Of a stretch of DNA of 64,000 nt, positions 43,501 to 54,868 are shown one piece after another. The stretch's first letter is position 1, and each line of letters begins with the position of its first letter. The notes beneath the pieces are model-generated. The model was given only the letters and a program-made list of their open reading frames with translations, was not told the DNA's origin and did no database searches. Source of the DNA: Spiroplasma culicicola AES-1. GTDB taxonomy: Bacteria > Bacillota_I > Bacilli_A > Mycoplasmatales > Mycoplasmataceae. Made by a program: the position numbers and the translations under genes. Where the stretch lies: the NCBI RefSeq assembly GCF_000565175.1, contig NZ_CP006681.1:434001-498000 (forward strand). Direction: 5' to 3'.

Positions 43501-46037
43501 TGACAAATAATGCTGAAACAATATATAAACAGTATTTAGCTTTGGAAAATTTTAATATGTTTTCAAAAGCTGAAATTATTGATAAATTAGCTATTAAATT
43601 TGAATTACCAAAAGAGCAAATTTTAAAAATAGTATCTGAGGATCCAAATAGAAATATTTTTAATTTTAAAAATTCAAAAATATTAAAATATAAACCAATT
43701 GAGGAATTGGAATTAACAAATTTTACAAATTATTTACAAGGTTTAAATAGAAATTATATTGATTTAAAAAACCTTAAAGAAGAAACTGTTGATATTTTAA
43801 AACAAATTAGTGTTGCTGATGAGGTTGAAGAATTCAAAATTAAAGGATTAGTAATTGGAGATATTCAGTCAGGTAAAACTTCTTCAATGGTTGGTTTGAT
43901 TAATGGAGCTTTTGATATAGGTTATAAATCAGTAATACTTTTATCTGGTTTAATTAATGATTTGCGTGAACAAACAAGTAAAAGGTTAAATCAAGGTTTT
44001 GGTGTTGAAAAAGATGAAATTAATTCTTGATTTGATTTAGAAAAACAAGACATTGTAAATCAAACAATAGATGGAGAAATTTCAAAATCAAATTCAACAC
44101 GTTATATGTTAAACGAAACTAAAAAAACATATTGAGTAACTAAAAAAACAGTTCCTATTTTAAAAACACTAAATTCTTTATTTGATCAATATCATGAGTT
44201 TTCACTTAAACCTACAAGCGATGGCAAAGAATCTGATTTAACTAAAACATTAAACTCAAAAATATTAATAATTGATGATGAAGGGGATTTAGCATCTCAA
44301 GATGCTTCTTCTGCTTCTTCAGAAAATGTTACAAAAACAAATGCATTAATAATTGAATTGATGAAAAAATTCAAAAAAGTTTCTTATGTTTCTTATACAG
44401 CAACTCCGTTTGCTAATTTATTAACAGATAGAGATAAAACTCATGAGGGAGAAACATTATTTCCTGATAAATTTATTTCGTTAATTACACCAGGAATAAA
44501 CTATACTGGTTTTTCTAAGTTTAATCGTTTATATTCAGAGTTTAATAGTGTTAAATTTCTTAATGAAGAAAAACTAAAAGAATTTAAAAATGATAATTTT
44601 ATAGATTTTGATAAATACAATGATTTTATTGAGACCATTAAAGTATTTTTATTTACAACAAGTTTATTCAAATTAAACGAAAATTCAATGGTTGTAGAAA
44701 ATGAATATTTTAAAACAATGTTAATAAACATTGACATAAAAAATGATAATCAAATTCTTTTTAGAAATCATGTTCAAAATATTTTAATGCAAATTAAAAA
44801 AGAATTTATGTTTAATACTGAAAGTTTTAAAAATGAATTAGAACAAATTATAAAAGATAAATATTTTAATTTATATTACTTATTTATTGAAAAATTTAAT
44901 TTTGACTTTTGAAATACTTTTGAACATGTTTTAGATAATGCGGAAATTAAAATTGTTAATAAAGATAATATAGATTCAAAAGTATTTGAAATTGAAACTT
45001 CAAAGATTGAAAAGATACAAATAGTAATTGGGGGATTCAAATTATCAAGAGGACTTACAATTCCTGGACTATTCACAACTGTATTTTGAAGAAATACAAA
45101 TACTTTTGACTCTGCAATGCAAATGTGTAGATGATTTGGTTATAGAGATAATTATTTGGAATACATAACTGTATTTACAACTAAAAAAGCTTGATCAGAT
45201 TTCTACAGTATGTTTGAAACATATGATGACTTTAAAAAAGAAGTTACGTTCCAAGAAGAACAAGGCCTAAGTGCAGATGAATTTATAATAAAAATTAGTT
45301 CTGCTCACAGATTATTACCTACAAGTAAAAATAAAATGAAGGGTGCTGATAAAATATATGATAAATGATCAAAAACTGGAAGAAATCAAATCTATAATTA
45401 TGATTTAGATGAAAAAATTTTGGAAAATAATTTAAATGTCTTGAGTGAATGAACAAAAGAGATAGAGTTTACAGAATATAAACATAACTTTATAGCACAA
45501 AACGTAAAATTTAATAATATTAAAAACTTACTTGAAAACCTAACTTTTGAAAATATGGCAAAACAAAAAATTGATAATCATTGTATGATTTTTGATAAAA
45601 ATCAATCTGATAAATGAGATGTTGTAATTAAAAATATTCATAGTAAAGCAAATGGTATACATTATTTAAATGAAAATATATCAATCAATTTAAGTAAAAA
45701 AAGTTTTGTTTGAAAACATATTGATAATAAAAATATTGCTCATGTTAGAACAATTTTAACAACTGATTTTGAAAATTATTTTTTTGATTTAGAAGATAAT
45801 AATGTTAACAATCAATATGAATTTAAAAGTAAGTTATTGGATTTAAATCATCCTGTGTTGTTTATTTCATTACTGAAATTTGTAAATGAAGTTGAGGATG
45901 AAAATAATCAATCACAATTGCCAGTAGTAGCAATTGCATTTTATAATCCGCATGAAAAGGAAATATATAAATCAAATAAAATTGTTTATATAAATACTTC
46001 AGGCCAAGAAATTACTGAGGAAGAAATTTTATCTTAA
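43500..46037 (+). CDS. Z1-domain ATPase/helicase-like protein, full length
   Basis: 845 residues. Walker A VIGDIQSGKTSSM near residue 120-130, ILIIDDEGDLASQ, YTATPFANLL and the Z1 signature IVIGGFKLSRGLTIPGL with MQMCRWFGYRDNYLEY, plus about 300 further residues typical of long Z1 proteins. Contains five or more TGA Trp codons. It differs strongly from the short Z1 at 27849 (they share only the core motifs), so this is a separate system. No MORC-type ATPase or DUF4420 is adjacent. Confidence 0.88.
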
Positions 46038-46397
46038 AACAATAATTCTTTAATTTTATTATTAAAAATATATAAGTAAAAACAAATTAATTTCTAAGAT
46101 AATATTTTATGAATTATATGAGATATGATAATTAAATGCTTTTAGAATAAATAATGATAAAATTTAAATATCGACTAATTTAGAAAATTATTTGATATTC
46201 TATTTGATAATTATTTAAAGATAAATTCTTCAGGTTTTTTGAAGATAGTTTAAATGAGTGAACTGAATCAATTATATTTGCTTATTGGAAATGACTTGAT
46301 TAACAAATATTAAATAAAGATTTGTTAGAAAATGAATAATGATTAATTCATTTAAATATTTTTATGTTTTAAAAAGTATAAATAGAAAAGAAAATAT
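46038..46397 (+). pseudogene. Gap with decayed coding fragment
   Basis: About 360 bases without an intact gene. A frame around 46180-46296 encodes FRKLFDILFDNYLKINSS and continues to EDSLNEWTESIIFAYWKWLD before a stop; it uses TGA as Trp twice and has no start codon or RBS. This looks like the remnant of a gene end. The rest is AT-rich with no clear element. Confidence 0.3.
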
Positions 46398-47075
46398 ATG
46401 AATAATAGTAAAATAATTAAAATTGGGAATAAAATTAGTATAGAAATATTTTTAGATAAATATAAGGAAATAATTAAAAATATTAATAACTCAAGATCTG
46501 CAATTATTGATATTGAAGCTTTTTCTTGAAATGATGATTCAAAGAAAAATGTTAATGATAGAAATCCTTTTATGATTGGTATTGTATTTTTTGAAATCAA
46601 GAATTTCAAAATAAATAATGTGCAATATCAACAGCTAATAATTGAACAATTTAATGATAAAAATGATTATTCTGTAAAATTGCAAATTCTTAAAAATAAA
46701 TTATATTCTTTTATAAAGGAACAAAATATTAATACAATCATTTATTTTGGTGGTCTTTTAGAAAGAAAAAATTTTAAATTTTCTTCAAATAATTATTTTG
46801 TTTACGATATATATGATATTTATAAACAAAATTCAGGAGTTGATATTTTAAATAATAAAAAAATTAAAATTAAAAAATTATTAGAAATAATTACTGAATT
46901 TAATTTTTCTAATAATATTTCAAGTGACTGAGTTCGTTTAAGTGCAAATAAAGTTTTTAGAGATAAACAAGAATTAGAATTAAAGGATAAAATCTTAAAT
47001 TATAGTAGAGAAGAATTAGAAATTAATGTAAAGGTGATTGAGATTTTATTGTTAAAATATAATTGTTTAATATAA
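46398..47075 (+). CDS. DEDD exonuclease-like protein, family A copy 2
   Basis: 225 residues. SRSAIIDIEAFSWNDD gives a D-x-E like exonuclease motif I; NINTIIYFGGLLERKNFKF and FVYDIYDIYK follow in the order of motifs II and III. Similar to the protein from 39572 in all three places. A C-terminal motif (SANKVFRDKQELELKDKIL) could supply the last acid. It closes the second defence block. A DnaQ-like fold is inferred from motif order; nuclease activity is uncertain. ATG 46398; RBS weak (AAAAGAAA). Confidence 0.6.
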
Positions 47076-47103
47076 TTGAAGAATAATTTAATTAGGAGAA
47101 TAT

Positions 47104-47547
47104 ATGAAAAAAATTATTGATAATTTATACTTAGGAGATAGACATAGTGCACCAAATGATACACAATTGCGTATTAGTTGTGCTGAGGAAATCTTTTATA
47201 ATGTAGCAGATGATACAAGTAAAGATATTTATTGAGATAGAGATGAACCTGCAGTTTATTATAAATTTGAAGATTATCCAGATTTTAATAATATGGATAT
47301 AAATATAATTAAAGATGCTATTAATCAAATAGAAGAAAATATTGATACTAAAAAGATTTATGTTCATTGTTTGTGAGGAGTTAACAGAAGTGCTTCAATA
47401 GTATTTATGTATATGGTTCGCAATAACTTAATTGCTGGAAATACATATAAAGAATCACAAAAAGCATTTTGAAGCATTTATCCAGATCACAGTCCAAATC
47501 CAGGATGAAAAGAGTTTTTGATTAAAAATTATCCATATAATTTTTAA
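47104..47547 (+). CDS. Dual-specificity protein phosphatase-like
   Basis: 147 residues. The P-loop HCLWGVNRSAS (C89, R95) is the cysteine-phosphatase signature C-x5-R-S. IIDNLYLGDRHSAPN at the start and EDYPDFNNMDINII as the general-acid loop region agree with atypical DSPs. Rare in Mollicutes; may act on protein or nucleotide/sugar phosphate. RBS TAGGAG. It ends in a terminator at the right edge of the island. Relation to defence is unknown. Confidence 0.85.
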
Positions 47548-47594
47548 TAGATACCTTTAGTTCTCGATATTAACTAAAATTATCATTATAGATA

Positions 47595-47623
47595 TTATCC
47601 TTACAGTTAGTAAGGATTTTTTA
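47595..47623 (+). terminator. Terminator at the right edge of the island
   Basis: Stem ATCCTTAC / GTAAGGAT, loop AGTTA, then TTTTTTA. Confidence 0.8.
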
Positions 47624-47701
47624 TTTGTATATAGAAAAAATTTTAAAATTATCTTAAAATTTGGAAAATATAAGATAAAATATCTATGAGGAGGGATGTT
47701 T

Positions 47702-49828
47702 ATGGATAAATTATCTAAAAAACAAATTATATTAGATTTAGATGTAAAAAGTAAGGAAGAAGCTTTTACTCAAGTTTCTATTATAGCTAAGAAATTAGGT
47801 TTTATAAAAAATGAAAAAATTCTTGAAAAATTATTTTTAGAAAGAGAACTTGAAATTTCGACTGGATTAGAGGAAGGATTTTCAATTCCACATGCAAAGG
47901 GACCACAAATATTAAAAAGTGGTATATTTTTTGTAAAATATAAGAATAATTTAGAGTGAGAAACTTTTGATAATAAAGGTGTTAAATTTTCAATTTTTTT
48001 ATTAATTTCAGAAAATGATTATAATAGCAACCATTTAAAAGTATTAAGTCAGATCTCTATGAAATTGGTTGACAAAGAATATAGACAAAAATTATCTACA
48101 ACTAATAATGTTGATGAAATTATAAAGTTGTTAGAACATACATTTGAAGAGGAAAAAGAAGAAAAAAATACAAATGATTTAATAACTATATGTGCAATTG
48201 TAGCATGTCCAGCAGGATTAGCACATACATATATGGCAAAAAAGTCACTTGAACAAGCAGGTGAAGAATTAAATTTAAATATTATAGTTGAAGCGCATGG
48301 CGCAATGGGAATTGAAAATAAAATTAATAATGAAACTATTAATAATTCTCAAGGAGTTATATTAGCAACTGATGTGGGGGTTGATTTAGAAAAACGATTT
48401 GATGGTATATATAATTTAAAATCTTCAACAAAAGAAGTAATAAAAGATTCAAAGAAAGTAATTAATACTTTAATTGAAGACTCTAAAAATTTTACTAAAG
48501 GTGAAATTAAATTTGATTTAAAACAAAAAGAGGTTCCCAAAGGAAAAAATAAATTTACTAGGTCATTAAATTATGCAAAGAAAGATGTTACAAAACATTT
48601 AATGACTGGTATTAGTTATATAATCCCTTTGGCAATTGCAGCTTCAGTATTGATAGGGATATCAAGACTTTTGGCACTAGCAACAGGTTATAATGATTTA
48701 TGGGCTGAATTTGGAGACAAAACACCTCAGGAAATCTGAGATAACCAAGGATGACTTGCATGATTATGGTCATTGGAATATATGGGGACAAAAATTGGAT
48801 TAGGAACATTATTTGTACCATTTATTACTGGTTTTATTGCATTTTCAATAGCAGGAAAAGGTGGTTTGACTCCTGGATTCATCGTTGGTTTTATTTGTGT
48901 ATTTAGAGAAATGGGATTTGTTGGTGGAATGGTTGGTGGACTTACAACTGGTTATATAATTCTGTTAATACAAAAATATGCAATTATTAAAGGCAGTTGA
49001 TCTTCATTAACTCCAATATTATTTGTACCAGTTTTAGGAACATTACTTGGGGGAACAATTACTTGATTTGCTTATGGTTATCCATTCTACCAATTAAATG
49101 TTATATTGAGAGATTCATTAACTAGTTTGACTGATTCTAATGCTGGTGGTGCATTAGTTGCAATGATTTTTGCAGGAATGATTGCATTTGATTTAGGAGG
49201 ACCAATTAATAAGGCAGCTTATGGAATTAGCGCAGGATTTTTAGCAGAAGCTACACAGCAGGATTTATCTAGTTTTATACCTAATACTGGAGTTCAAATT
49301 GCCATTATATTACCACCGTTAGGTTTAGGAATAAGTTCTATAATTGGTAAATGATATTATAGCGATGATTTAAAAGAAAGTGGAAAAGCTGCTTTCATAA
49401 TGGGAATTGTTGGAGTAAGTGAAGGAGCAATTCCTTTTGCAATCAAAAATCCAATTAGAGTTACTTTATTAAATGTAATTGGATGTATGGTAGCTGCAGC
49501 TATGGCTATTACACTTGGAAGTATCAATACAGTAAATCTAAGTGCTGTTTACGCATGAGGATTTCCAATAAAACCCCATTTTTATATATTATCTATTATG
49601 GTAGGACTGTCAATTATTGTTATAGGAAATCTTTTCTTTCAAAAAATTTCTTGGCATAAAGAAAACCAAATAAAATTTAAATTATATAGCCCAATTCCAG
49701 AAATTACTAATTTTGGAATTAGTATACAAAATATTTTTAGAAAAAAAGATAATAAAAAAATAAAACATTTATCAAGTATTCAAATAGATTTAAATAAAAA
49801 AAAGGAGTCAATTGCTAATGAAAAATAA
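47702..49828 (+). CDS. Fructose-family PTS EIIABC (mannosylglycerate-type)
   Basis: 708 residues. EIIA (1-150) with active H64 in FSIPHAKGP; EIIB (160-255) with C169 in VACPAGLAHTYMAKK; EIIC (about 300-650) with GGLTPGF and GAIPFAI-type loops of the fructose/mannitol class. The adjacent GH38 alpha-mannosidase makes mannosylglycerate or an alpha-mannoside the likely substrate, by analogy with E. coli MngA/MngB. Start at ATG 47702, seven bases after GAGGAGGG; ATG 47696 sits on the RBS. Overlaps the next gene by 11 bases. Confidence 0.88.
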
Positions 49829-52532
49829 AAATTACTATATTGCCCATACTCATTGAGATAAAGAATGGTATAAAACTTATGAAGAATTTCGTGTTAAATT
49901 TTTAAAATATTTTAGAGAAATTTTAGATACTTTAGAAAAAGATAATAATTTTACATCTTTTATGTTTGATGGACAATCATCTGTTATAGAAGATTATCTT
50001 CAAATCAATCCAAATGAAATTGAACGAATTAAAAAATTAGTTAAAAGTAAAAGATTAAGATTAGGACCGTGATTTACGCTTCCTGACAATTATTTAACAA
50101 GTGGAGAGTCTCTCGGTAGAAATTTACTAATTGGTTCAAATATAGCAGAAGATTTTGGTTATAGCCAAGAAGTTTGTTATATTCCCGATTCTTTTGGACA
50201 ATGTGCAAATATGCCACAATTAATAAAATCGATGGCATTAAAAGGAGCAATATTTTGAAGAGGAGTTGATTCAAAATCAACTGAAAAAGGATATTTTAAA
50301 TGAAAAGGTTCTGATAGTACTGAAGTGATAGCTGTTCATTTACCATTAGGATATGGATATTCTAAAAAAATTCCTGAAGATGGTACTCATATTGAATATA
50401 TTAATGAAATTGAATCAATGTTACAAAAAAAATATGTTGATAATAAACTTCTATTTATGGGTGGTTCAGATCATGAACCAATTCAAAAGAAATTACCTGA
50501 ATTATTAAAAGAAATTAATTTATATTATAAAGAAAATGATATTGATTCAGAAATATTTATTTCAAATATTGATGACTATTTTGATGATTTAATAAAAGAT
50601 ATCGATGAAAGAACTTTGGAATACGTAGATGGAGAATTAAGAAGTGCTGGTGATCAAAGAATTCATTATGGAGATGCTTCAAGTAGAATGGATTTAAAAC
50701 AGTTAAATCGAAATATAGAATTTAAATTATCTGAACTTCTTGAACCAATTTTGACAATTGGAAAAATATATTTTGATATAAAGTATGATAATAATTTAGT
50801 TAACTACATTTGAAAGTTATTATTTGCAAACCAAGCTCATGATTCTGCTTGTGCAACTTGTACTGATGAAGCTCATGAAGATATTAAAAATAGATATAAT
50901 CGCGCAAATCAAATTATTGATGAATTAATTTTAACTACTAATAAGGAAATTTTTTCAAAAATAAATTTTAAAGACTTTGGGAAACCTATTATTTTATATA
51001 ATACAAATGTTGCAAAGAGATTATCTGAAATTGTAAATATTGAAATTATTTCTAAAACAAGTGATTTTAGAATACTTGATGAAATTGGAAATTTAATTAA
51101 TTTTGATTTAGTAGAACAAGTTGAAATTGATATGGTTCAAGAAAATATTGATTATTGTAACTATTTAAGCATGGTTTCTGCTGCAGAAGATTATAAAAAT
51201 GAAAATAAGGGAGAAAATTTTTCAAATTTTTCAAACGTTATGTATAAGAGTTTAATAGCAATTGACTCAAATAAAATTTCGGGATTATCTTTTAAAATAG
51301 TCTATATAAATGAACAACCTTCAAATAGCAAAATAATTCAAACAATTGATGCAGATACTACATTTGAAAATAATTTTGCAAAGTATTTAATTCAAAAAAA
51401 TGGAACTCTTAAGATTATTACAAAAGATATGACTTATGATAATTTACTTTATTTTGAATCTGTTGGAGATGATGGCGATTCATATGATTATTCTCCACCA
51501 TTAAAAGATACAAAATTCAATACTTTAAATAGTGAACCAAAAATTGAAGTTATTAAATCAAATGATTTTCTAAAAAAAATATCTATTAAACATGAAATGT
51601 TATTACCAAAATCATTAAATAAGGATAGGATTTCAAGATCAAATGATTTAATAAAAAATGAATATGAATTAATAGTTACTTTTTGAAAGAAAAAAGAAAC
51701 TGTTGATGTTGAAGTTAATATTAAAAATAATTCAATTGAGCACATGTTATCTTTAAATTTAGGAATTAATGAGAAAGTCTTAACAAATATTGCAGGACAA
51801 CAATTTGGAAATATTAAAAGAATAAATACACTTGAGATAAAAAAAGACTGAAAAGAATCACAAAGGAATATAGATTATGGTCTTTACCCATTTCAAAAAT
51901 TTGTTTCATTACAGAGTGAAAAGAATGGATTGATAATTGGTACTCATGATTCAAGTGAATATAATATATATGATGATCAAACATTAAGAATAATATTATT
52001 TAGATCTTATGAATATATGGGTAAACCAAATTTAGAATTCCGCCCAGGAAGACCATCTGGAATATTTTGAAAAACTCCAGAGTCAAAAATGTTAAAACCT
52101 TTAAACTATAAAATTAAATTACTATCTTTTAACGGTAATAAAGAAAGTAATAAAGCAATAACATTAATAAAAGAAGAAATTAGACAACCAGTAAATTTTG
52201 AAGTTATTGAAGATATATTTTTCAAAAAAGCTGAAGAATCAATTAATATTTTTTCAGAGACATTAATTTCTACAAATGAAAGTGGCATTAATATGTCAGC
52301 TTTAAAAATATCTGAAAAAAAAGATAAAGAAATTATTTTTAGATTTTATAATCATTCAAATGCAGATATTAATGATGTAAATTTTAATTTAGATAAAAAG
52401 ATTAAGAAAATATCATTCTCAAACTTTAAAGAACAAAGTTTTAAAAATAGAGAACTTTCTTTAGAAGAAAATAAAATTGTTATTCCAAAAATTCGTAAAA
52501 ATGAGTTTTTAACTTTAAAATTAGAATTCTAA
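49818..52532 (+). CDS. Alpha-mannosidase (GH38, MngB-like)
   Basis: 904 residues, full length for bacterial GH38. N-terminal YYIAHTHWDKEWYKTYEEF with the zinc-binding HTHWD; nucleophile D124 in CYIPDSFGQ; FWRGVDSKS; and GGSDHEPIQ. Cleaves 2-O-(6-phospho-mannosyl)glycerate or a similar phosphorylated alpha-mannoside after PTS import. Its start lies within the PTS gene with AAAGGAG as RBS, so uptake and cleavage are coupled. Confidence 0.92.
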
Positions 52533-52539
52533 AAAATGA

Positions 52540-52561
52540 TATAATATCAAAGGTGAAATAA
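52540..52561 (+). promoter_or_regulatory. -10 element and RBS of the RpiR gene
   Basis: TATAAT at 52540-52545 and AAAGGTG RBS before ATG 52562, 29 bases after the mannosidase stop. Confidence 0.5.
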
Positions 52562-53416
52562 ATGAAAAATAATTTTAGTAGTCTTATAAAGAAAAATACA
52601 GATAAATTTTCAAAAAAAGAAAATAAAATTATTGAATATATAAATAATAATTTAGATAAGATAGATTTTATTTTATTAAATGATATTATAGAAAATTGTG
52701 ATATTGGTTATTCGACATTCTATGGATTTTTAAAAAAAATTAAATTAGATAATTTTAAAGCATTGATTTTAAGTGTAAAAAAAGATCTTATTGATAATGA
52801 AATAGCTTCAAATTTTATTAAAAATGGAGCAGAAGAATCACTTATTTTAGTTCACTATTTTAAATTACTAAAATTAAATTCTGAAAAATTTAATCATGAT
52901 TTAATAGAAGCAATAATAAAGAATATTTTTAAAGCAAATCATATATATTTTATAGGTCTTGGAGAAAGTTACCTTACAGCAATGCTTTTTTCAAATAGAC
53001 TCTCAAGATTTGGTTTTAAAACTTCAGTTATTGATAGAGAAAGTGGTCAGATGCTTGTTAAAGCAATGACAATGGATAAAAATGATTTGTTATTTGCAAT
53101 ATCAATGAGTGGAGAAACAAAAATAATCTTAAATGCAATTGAAATTGCAAAAGAAAATGGAACAACTATAATTGGTTTAAGCGAAAGAGGAGGTCATATG
53201 GAAAAACTATGTGATATATCTGCTCTTTTACAATTTATAGTTTCTGATAAGATGCTAGATGAAGCATATATAAGTAATATGCTTCCAATGATTTATTTTA
53301 TAGATGTAATATCAAAATTTATTGTTGAAAAAGATGAAAAGTTTATAAAACATAGACAAAAAACATCTGATGTAATTTCATTGAAAACAAAATTTTCAAA
53401 TAATAAAAATAACTAA
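52562..53416 (+). CDS. RpiR-family regulator of the mannoside operon
   Basis: 284 residues. HTH_6 domain (1-80: FSKKENKIIEYINNNLD, CDIGYSTFYGFLKKIKLDNFKAL). SIS sugar-phosphate domain (about 110-250) with HIYFIGLGESYLTAMLFSNRL and ISMSGETKIILNAIEIAKENG, an intact S-x-S/T-G-E sensor loop. Probably responds to the phosphosugar made by the upstream PTS. Confidence 0.88.
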   Translation: MKNNFSSLIKKNTDKFSKKENKIIEYINNNLDKIDFILLNDIIENCDIGYSTFYGFLKKIKLDNFKALILSVKKDLIDNEIASNFIKNGAEESLILVHYFKLLKLNSEKFNHDLIEAIIKNIFKANHIYFIGLGESYLTAMLFSNRLSRFGFKTSVIDRESGQMLVKAMTMDKNDLLFAISMSGETKIILNAIEIAKENGTTIIGLSERGGHMEKLCDISALLQFIVSDKMLDEAYISNMLPMIYFIDVISKFIVEKDEKFIKHRQKTSDVISLKTKFSNNKNN

Positions 53417-53418
53417 TA

Positions 53419-53471
53419 AGTAAGAATTGAGTATAAATTTATACTTATAACTTGCTTTTTTTTTTTTTTTT
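53419..53471 (+). terminator. Terminator with 16-T run (possible second role in lipoprotein promoter)
   Basis: A long imperfect hairpin (core AGTATAAATTTATACT) is followed by 16 T (53456-53471). The same stretch can be read as a promoter spacer: TTGCTT (53452-53457), 15 bases, TAAAAT (53473-53478), just before the lipoprotein gene. Confidence 0.7.
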
Positions 53472-53501
53472 CTAAAATTAGTCTTATATTTAGGAGGAAA
53501 T

Positions 53502-54068
53502 ATGAAAAGAATATTAAATTTATTAGCAATTACAGGTTTGCTTGCAACAACCAGTGCAACAGTAATTTCATGTAAACCAAATGAACCTATCAATAGTGAT
53601 CCATATGAAAATATGTCAGTTGACCAATTAGAATTAATTTTAGAGCAAAAACAAGACCAAGAAAATGATTTTGATTTTGAATCTTATTTTAAAGAACAAT
53701 ATAATTATTTAATTGAAATTGGTTATGAAGGTAAAATAATATGAAATGAAGAAAATGGGATTTGAGAACAAAGTGATGATTGAGAAGAAACACCAGAAGA
53801 ATGATCTATTTTTATTAAGCAAATTGGAACTTTTGAAAAAAATAGTAAAACTTTAGCAAATTTACAAAAAATTCAATTAGATATTGACGAAGTAAATTAT
53901 AGAATCTATTTATTGGATGATTCTCATGAAACTAATATGGTATCAGCAGAAGTCTTAATTAATTATATTTCAGATTGAAAAACAGCAGAAACTGAAGATA
54001 ATTATGAAGTTCTTTTATCTGAATATGCTTATTCATATGCAGATAAAATTATTGAAAGATATTCATAG
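53502..54068 (+). CDS. Lipoprotein of unknown function
   Basis: 188 residues. Signal peptide MKRILNLLAITGLLATTSATVISC with the lipidated Cys24. The mature part is acidic and Gln/Glu-rich, with many TGA Trp codons. Typical Spiroplasma/Entomoplasma surface lipoprotein with no recognisable domain. RBS TTAGGAGG. Preceded by a 16-T run that may influence its promoter. Confidence 0.8.
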
Positions 54069-54101
54069 AAAATTATTTAAATAAATCAAAGTTTTTTTAA
54101 T

Positions 54102-54130
54102 AAAACCACTTTATAAAGTGGTTTTATTTT
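54102..54130 (+). terminator. Terminator after lipoprotein gene
   Basis: Palindrome AAAACCACTTTATAAAGTGG then TTTT. Confidence 0.85.
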
Positions 54131-54171
54131 TATATAATATAGAAACAAATAGAGAGCATTGGTGAAGTTTT

Positions 54172-54765
54172 ATGTCCAATTCATTTAAAAGAATTAAAAA
54201 TCAAACATTATTTGTAGGTTTTCCATTAGCTTTAATTTCAAGTTTTGATAATAAATACCAAGAAAATATTACTCCAATTTCAAGTTTTTTTTCTTTAAAT
54301 AATACAATAGTTTTTGCAATTGGAAAGAAATCACAATGTTATGAAAACATTAAATTTTCTTCAAATGTTATTGTAAATATTCCTGACTTTTCAAGTTGAG
54401 AAAAAGTTGAAAAAATGGCAGAGATCTATTATCGTTTTTCAAAAGAAGAATCAAAAAATAATGATCATTTTAAAAAAATTAATGATGAATTTGATAAACT
54501 TGGTTTTACAAAGTTAGAGTCACCATTTCAAGGATTATCAAGAATTGAAGAATGTCCAATTTCAATTGATTTAAGGATTAAAAAAATTATTCCAGATAAT
54601 GAATTCATGTTAGTAACTGGAGACATTTATGGAGTTCATGTTCATCAAGAACTATTAGATGAAAATGATAATATTGATTCAAAAAAATGAGAACCTTTAA
54701 TTTATAAATTAAAAGAATATACAAAAACAGATCCTAATCCTTTAGGAAAACATATTGCAAAATAA
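54172..54765 (+). CDS. Flavin reductase-like (FMN split-barrel) protein
   Basis: 197 residues. A split-barrel flavin-binding layout: LFVGFPLALISSFDN followed by ITPISSFFSLNNTIVFAIGKKSQCYENIKFSSNVIVNIPD, as in the flavin reductase-like domain (NTTPxSxF-type motif). A later LVTGDIYGVHVHQELL closes the barrel. Binds FMN; oxidoreductase partner unknown. Single gene, RBS GGTGAAG, weak terminator at its end. Confidence 0.8.
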
Positions 54766-54791
54766 ACTTCTAAGAAAGTTTATTTTTTATT
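54764..54791 (+). terminator. Weak terminator
   Basis: Short stem AAACTT / AAGTTT followed by T-rich sequence. Confidence 0.5.
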
Positions 54792-54803
54792 TTGTATATA
54801 CAA
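54792..54803. promoter_or_regulatory. TreR operator (GH65-pgmB operon)
   Basis: TTGTATATACAA, a perfect 12-bp palindrome, identical to the known B. subtilis TreR operator and to the second copy at 60514-60525. Lies 65 bases before the GH65 start and can overlap the -35 region (TTGTAT). Confidence 0.85.
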
Positions 54804-54868
54804 CTTAAATTTATTAAACTAATCTAATTATTTATATAAATATAAAATTATAAATAGGAGGAAAGTAT

